Source of the DNA: Labia minor
Lineage: Eukaryota; Arthropoda; Insecta; Dermaptera; Spongiphoridae
Direction: 5' to 3'
Length of the DNA stretch: 64,000 bases
NCBI GenBank assembly: GCA_963082975.1
Contig: OY720350.1
Location: 636,001-700,000, forward strand
Shown here: positions 49,701 through 57,200 of the stretch, in pieces
Layout of the letters: each line of letters starts with the position of its first letter
How positions within the stretch are numbered: the first letter of the stretch is position 1
Translations under genes and position numbers: made by a program
Notes under the pieces: model-generated
The model's input: only the letters and a program-made list of their open reading frames with translations
Told to the model about the DNA's origin: nothing
Database searches by the model: none

Positions 49701-52700
49701 AATTTTAAGAAATTTTTAAATAAATATTACATATATTATATAGAACATTATTTGTTTCTTTTAGATATGTAAATTACATAAAAGATTGTAGAATTTTCAG
49801 TTAAGGGAAAAATTATCCATTTGGATATAAAACCAACATTTCTGAAAAGAAAAACATAATTTATTTCTTAAATGTTAGTTTTATCTCCAAATGGATAATT
49901 TTTCATTTAATAGAAAACTAACTAGGATAAGCTTCTTTATAAAAATTATCTAATGAATAAATAAATAAATAAATCTATTAATGTAATAAAAAAACAGATA
50001 TGGATACATAAATAATAAATATAAACATTTTTAATTTTATTTTATTTATAATATATATGTAAGACCAGGCTGTGACGTCATGAATGACTGGATGACGTCA
50101 TATCATTTTAAATTAAGAAAAAACTAATGAAAATGATTTTTCCCGAGGATAAAACCAATGCTAAGTGCATGATTTGTGGAGATATGTAAAAAAATCTCAT
50201 GTGAAATTTGGTGTGAAAATAACTCTTCCCTTCCTATCGTCGATCGCTAATTAATACTACCACTTCCGGTTTCCGGATTTGCACCAAAAGTTGATCCATT
50301 CATCATACTGATGCATTAAGTAAATAAACGAAATTTCATCAAAATACGTTGAGCCGTTCAAGCTGTACATATCATCTATACGGACGGACAGACATCATGC
50401 TAAAAATACTTTTTTTCTGTTAATATGTTAAAATGCATGATTCGTGGAGCTAATAAGTAAAAATCTCCACATGTGAAATTTGGTGTTAAAACAATACTTA
50501 CCTCCCTTACTATCGTCGGTCGGTAAAAATTATATTAAATCTTTATAAATTTATTATTATTATTATTATTATTCCTTTTTTGTAAATATGTAAATATATA
50601 TATATATTATTATATTTTTATTTCTAATACTTATGTTTGTTTGTTTGTTATTTTAGAGCGGTATCTACACGTATGGTAGCTGGCATGTGGTGGTTTTTCA
50701 CTCTCATCATGATCTCATCTTATACGGCCAATCTAGCTGCTTTTCTTACTGTCGAACGGATGGACTCACCAATTGAAAGTGCAGAGGATCTTGCCAAACA
50801 AACTAAAATTAAATATGGGGCACTAGGAGGAGGTTCTACTGCCTCCTTTTTTCGGGTGAGTCATGGCAATTACAATATATATATATATATTACTAATTAC
50901 ATGTGTAATCATAACTATTTCTATTTCAAATATAAATGTTTGGGTAATTGTCAATTTGGTCAATTATTTTTGTTCACATTCTACACACATAAACCTTTTT
51001 TTTTCTCTCTCTCTCTTTATATATATGAAGTTGAAAAGTGTTGAAAACTATTTATCTTAAAGTTATTGTGATTGATCTCATTTTTGTTTTTTGTTTTTCT
51101 CATTGGTCAGACAATTTTAATGGGATATTTGAACTATAGGTTTTAAATAATTTTATTTTATATCAAAATTTCTTTATTATAGCACAAGTATGTTATAATA
51201 AATTTGATATTAATTAACTAAAATATATTTTATAATTAATAATTGGAATCGTTTAAATAAATATTGATTTCAATAATTTTTATTTCTAAGTATTTAATTC
51301 GAAAATATATAGAATTTATTATTCAAACTACATTATATTGGCTTAAACACAGAAATATACATCTAACTCCCATGGAGGGGTTAAAACTAGACATCTACGC
51401 AGTTAAAATATGAATAATGGTAATTGGTGGAATAAGTTTGTCAGAGAGAGGTGTAAAAGGTAAAAGGTGGACTGTGTTGTAGACTTTGAGAGAAACTACA
51501 GACTGGGAATTGGGAGTCGGTTGGAATGAGAGTAGAGAGGCTTGAGTCTAGAATGTGTCCATGAAGAGCACAAATTCCTTTGCTCTACTAGACTCTCATT
51601 TATAGGAGGAGAAGGAAAGGACAATTTCGCTTAAATAGTCTGCCTTACTATGAAATGACACATTACATGATTCATAATAATAGACCTACTCTATTTGAAT
51701 ATTAAACTTTAATACTATTTTAGCAATATCTAATAAAAACAAACAAAAAAAAAAGAAAAAAAGAAAAAAAAAATCAAGCAGACGAAGCTCGAAACGTTTT
51801 AAAAATTTAATATAAATAAAATGACGTTGAAATTATTTTTATTTTTATTTATATTTTAATTATTACTTACTAATTACTTACTAACTACTTATTATTTAAT
51901 TTTTATAATTTAACGTTGAACAATTGTAGAGCAAAAAAACAATGTTTTAAATTAATTCATAAAATGAAACCGAACAAAAAAAAAAAAAAAAAACAAAAAA
52001 AAAACGAATCTAATGTGACTAGCCATGCCAGTGGAGTTGGGGGAGTTGGAATACCTCTCATCTCAACAAACCAGAAAGTATCCAAAAGTTAACAGATCTG
52101 AAGGAGATTTAAAAGATTTAAAAGGTATCAACAAGACTCTTGTCTTAGAGGAGGGAGATGATCTAACGAACCACAAGTGAAAAAGAATACAATTCAAATT
52201 TATTTATTATTTATTTAATATTGGCTAGAAATTCTTTAGATTGTTCAACTCTCAACAGAGTCAAATATTTCCTCAATTCATTACTGCACAAAAGAGTGAG
52301 TGTCCTGAAGTATAAAATTTAAAATAAATACTATAGTAGAAGAGAGACAAGTGTAGAAAATGTGACAACGATATTATTTATAACTTTCTCTGAATCTGAA
52401 AGCATATTTAGTGATACATACGTACGTACGTACGTAACTAACTTGTTACTCTACAAGTGTAAACTAGCACCACTGGATTATCCTGGTTGAGAATTCAAAC
52501 ACCATCCATTCTAATTAGATTGTAAATTAAAACTGATAAGGCGCAATCAATCGACTATAGAAATTTCCCTAATCCATAACAACAAACAATTAAAGACTTG
52601 AATTGAAAAACATGATGATATATTCATCAATTAATATAAAAAAAATATCTGTAAAGCTCAATCTATTCTCGGGGCAGAGAAAGGCTAGTCTCCAGAAAAA

Positions 52701-54063
52701 TTAGTTGAATCATCAAGGAACTTGCCATACCATTCAATATATCATAATTAGATTAGAGCATCCCCATCATAAGCCAATAAATACTTTTTCCAACCTGTAA
52801 CATAATCACACATATAATATTCCTTACCCTCCTCGTCCTCTCTGTGATCTACGCGGCTAAATGAAAGTTTCTTTCATTTAAGCACAATACTATCAATGAT
52901 GTTAAACTGGGAATTATCGTGGTGGTAGAATGTCATAGAATTAGTATATAGAGATAGACGATCAATCAGAGTACTCGAGTATTATATGCATTTCTAATGG
53001 GTTTCTAATTTTTGAAGGATGCTCGTCAGGAAGACTCAATTGGGGTTTAGTTTAAAAGGACACATCTCTTTCTTGTATGGTTCACCAGCCAATGTGGAAT
53101 AACATTAATTGTATGCATTTCTAGAAAGGCATCCTGGTTTCTCACATATTTGTGTGCTCTTTTTTATAAACTGTCTTACTTATAGAATATTTCTAGGATT
53201 TAAAAGTCTCCCCTTCAATGGCAATTTATAGTTATCAATGTAGATTGATTCTTTTTATTTAATCTAACTTAATTAGAATTTTGTGTGTATTTTTAAAAAT
53301 TTTTTTTTTTTTTTTTTTCATTTTGAAATTTTAAAAAAAAAATAAATACTTATAAAATATTATTTTATTATATAATATTTTTGTTAGTTGTTAATATGTG
53401 GTACAAATCCTTTTGTAAAACGTTAATGTTCATGTGTTGTGTTGTTGTGTTGTTGTGTCCAGGATTCCAATTTCTCGACATATCAACGAATGTGGTCATT
53501 TATGGAGTCGGCTCGTCCTTCCGTATTCGCCTCCTCCAATACAGAGGGTGTGGAGAGGGTTGTCAAGGGCAAGGGCTCCTATGCTTTTCTTATGGAATCT
53601 ACCAGTATTGAATATGTCATTGAACGTAATTGTCAATTGACCCAAGTCGGTGGTTTACTCGATAGTAAAGGCTACGGCATTGCTATGCCACCAAGTGAGT
53701 CATATCTCTACAACACCTTTTCTTCTTCTTCTTCTTCATCTTCTTCTTCTTACATTTACATTTATATAAACACGTATTGATTCATTGATGTTTTTATTAT
53801 AGATTCACCGTATCGGACGGCGATTAGTGGTGCAGTGTTGAAGCTTCAAGAAGAAGGGAAGCTTCATATTCTGAAGACGCGATGGTGGAAGGAGAAACGG
53901 GGCGGGGGCTCATGCAGAGTGAGACCAAATAAAATACTAGTAAACACCGGACACAGATGAACCGACTCTCCATACTCATAAGTACTCGTAGTGGTAGCTG
54001 ATTGTAGGCTCTCTTTCTATATATAAATATTTACTCTTATTTCCCTTTCACAATCTCTCTCTC

Positions 54064-54120
<57 letters not shown>

Positions 54121-54183
54121 AACACACATCACACATTCTTGATTATCTAGCATTGTAGTCTCAATGTAGAGTTATATGCTATA

Positions 54184-54222
<39 letters not shown>

Positions 54223-57200
54223 GCTAATCACTTTCTTATCTTTTGATAATTAGATTTAAAATAGAAATAAACATATAGATTGATTTGATTCTATCGACTT
54301 TCTCTCTTTCTCTCTCTCTCTCTCTTTAGTAATTATTAATCACCCCACAATTTATTTTCATTGTAATTGTGCACTGAAATAACGCACATAGGTTAATTCA
54401 GAGACATTATCAACACAGACAACATATAAAACGGGAATTTTCAATTAGTAAATTAAATTAAATTAAACACGGCTCTGGTTCGTGTCAGCAGGCAACTATC
54501 AGCTGACTCCTGTCGAAATTGGAACCAGCTGGGCCTTTTAGTTTTTGTTTGACATCCATTAATAGCAGATTTAAATTTCATTATAAATAAAAAATATTCA
54601 ATAAAAATCAAGAAATGAAAATAAAATTTCAACATGAAATGCTTATGAAATATTAATAAATACTCAATTATAACATATACACAATAAAATATATAATTGA
54701 TTTACCGATTAAATTAAAATATATATTAAATAGAAACATAAATTGAAATAAAATGAATGAAAATCTTTTGCATACAGACTGACTTTCATCCAAATACTAT
54801 ATGTATTATTACTTCGGGGGGGGGGGGGGGGTACAGGGGGCAGAGCCCTCTGTCTAGATGAGAAGAGCGCCAAAGGTGGTCTGAGTAGCTATTTAATCAA
54901 TAATCATAAATTGACCCCTCAGATACTAAACTTAAATTTAATTTTAGTTCAATTTAATAAGGTAATAAGTACACTAATATCACTATAATCATGTGAGGGG
55001 GAGGAATTTCTCCTTATTCTGGTGGATTCTCCTTATCCTTTGAGGATCAATACTAGAACCGTATTTATATTAATTAGGAGAATTAAAAAAGAAGATCCAA
55101 AAACTAATGAGATGGATTCCCTCAAAGAATCTTATCTTACTTGTCTTTCTCCAAGAGTGAAGAAGTGAAGGATGAAGGATATAATAATACAACAAAAGAT
55201 TTACAAGTCAATGATGATTAACAGGACAGTCTTACAAAGGGCACAAAAAGTACCACTTTTTAGTTTGATCTAAATATGATACGTATAAGTAAATTGAGGA
55301 AAAAAACGAATAGAGTGTGCAGGTTTGATTATAAAAATAAATTTAAGCAGATAAAACAAAAAAAAAACAAAAAAAAAAAGAATTTACTGTTAAACAGAGG
55401 TGCCTGTGAATTAAGCATTCTTTCAATTTATTATTAAAATTCTTGCGTTATTTTTACCTATCAATCGAATTCAATTCACATTGTAAATATAAATACTGTT
55501 CTTCTCTTCTATTTATGCGACCTTCACTACTTCACTAAAGAGACCAATCCAATCCAAACCTTTTTTTTTTTTTTTTTTTTTTTTCTGTTCCTTAACTCCT
55601 GAAATATTACATTTTTCTATTCCTATCTCCTATCACCCTCCTATTTATCACTCAGCTACTCTACAACAACACCTCTACAGAACTCTTAGAAAGTTCTTGA
55701 ACTTACTCTTTTTAACTATTTCCATTCTATCATCTCATCTCATCTCATTACATCTCTTCCTACATTACATTATAATAATGCCCTTCGCGTCCATGGTCTT
55801 CCAAGTTTGTCTCCCTACAAATGGACTTTTCATCTCCCATTCTTACCCATTCTGTCCCTCTGAATTTTTTAACTCTAACTATGCATCTAAAGATGCATAG
55901 AGATCATGCAATTCCTCGTTATGGAGTCTCTACCATTTACCAACAATGTTTTTTTATTTTAAGATTTTATGTATTCGTTCTATTTATTAAATTCTCAATT
56001 CAAAACAAAAACATACTTAATCAATAAGATAAGAAATGTACCTTACCTTGGTGAAATTTAGACGAAATTATAGTGTGAGTATGTTTTTTTGTTTTTTGTT
56101 TTTTTTTTTTTTTTTTTATAAATACATTTATCTATTATTATAATGTTTTTTAATCTGATACAATCATTATTTCCACAATTCCTCTCTCTCTCTCTCTCTC
56201 TATTTATTTATTTCACTCACACTCCTTTCTCACCATCCCACTCCTTTGCAGATAGAGAGAAAGCTAAAGATATTTTAATAAAATATTTTATATTGATTTG
56301 ATTCGAGTATTTTTTGGGGGGAGAATTCGGTTCATTTTTTTTTACTCATTCACACCAACATGATATTATAAATTAAAATACACAACTAAGCAACATTTTT
56401 GTTAATGAAATAGCAACAAAACTTGTATTATATCATAATAATATCAATATTTACACTCAACAAAACATTACACTACGTATACTATTACTATATATATATA
56501 TATTGCTTAGTATTGTTAATGTTTTAGTATTTTATTTTTTACACTGCCTTGCACACACATACACTATTATCAAATATTATTAATTAGCATTTAACTTAAT
56601 TGCCCGGGAGAATCTGGACAGGACACTCTTTGTTTCATAAGTCGCTTTTTTAAAAGTGTTGAGGAAAGCTTTTGTTTTTCGGTAAAATGTCCGTCCAATG
56701 TCTAAGAACGACTAATTAACTTAGAGAGCACCTCATAGATAAAACTTGTTTGAACTTTAGAGCCATCTAAATATCTAAATGGCTGTATGTGTTTGTTCCG
56801 GAGCAAATTTAGCAATCCCTGCAGCATCTGAACACAACCAATTCTCTTTGAATTTATTGATAAAAAAAAAAAAAAAAAAAATAAAAACTTCACATTAAAG
56901 ACATATGCAAAACACCTGTTAAATACTAGCTTTCTTCTGCATTCTTGTACCGTACCTAGATGTAAAAATAATAAATAAATAATACTTTCCTAGTTTTTAG
57001 ACAATCTCGGCCATTTTCATTATTTGAAATATTCATCGACAAAATTATTTTAGCTCTAAAATAGAGGACTGTGCCTGTTGCCTCCACTTGTCCAGGTTCA
57101 TTCCTGGTTTCATTCATTTATTTAGGAGAAATTATTTTCTGGTTATTTTCAAGTTGGATCTCGAAGTTATCATGTGTCACTTTCAAGAGAGTTTATTAAG

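Larger units (their letters stand above)
46181..50656. other. Receptor intron 11
   Basis: 4.5 kb. It starts with a C-rich and CACA/CACTCA tract (46190-46268). It carries a mariner relic (48291-49141), a 124-nt hairpin (49794-49917) and dispersed copy G (49973-50528). Other content is AT-rich with GTT repeats (47629-47656) and T/A homopolymers. No further copy of exon 11 was recognised. Confidence 0.6.
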
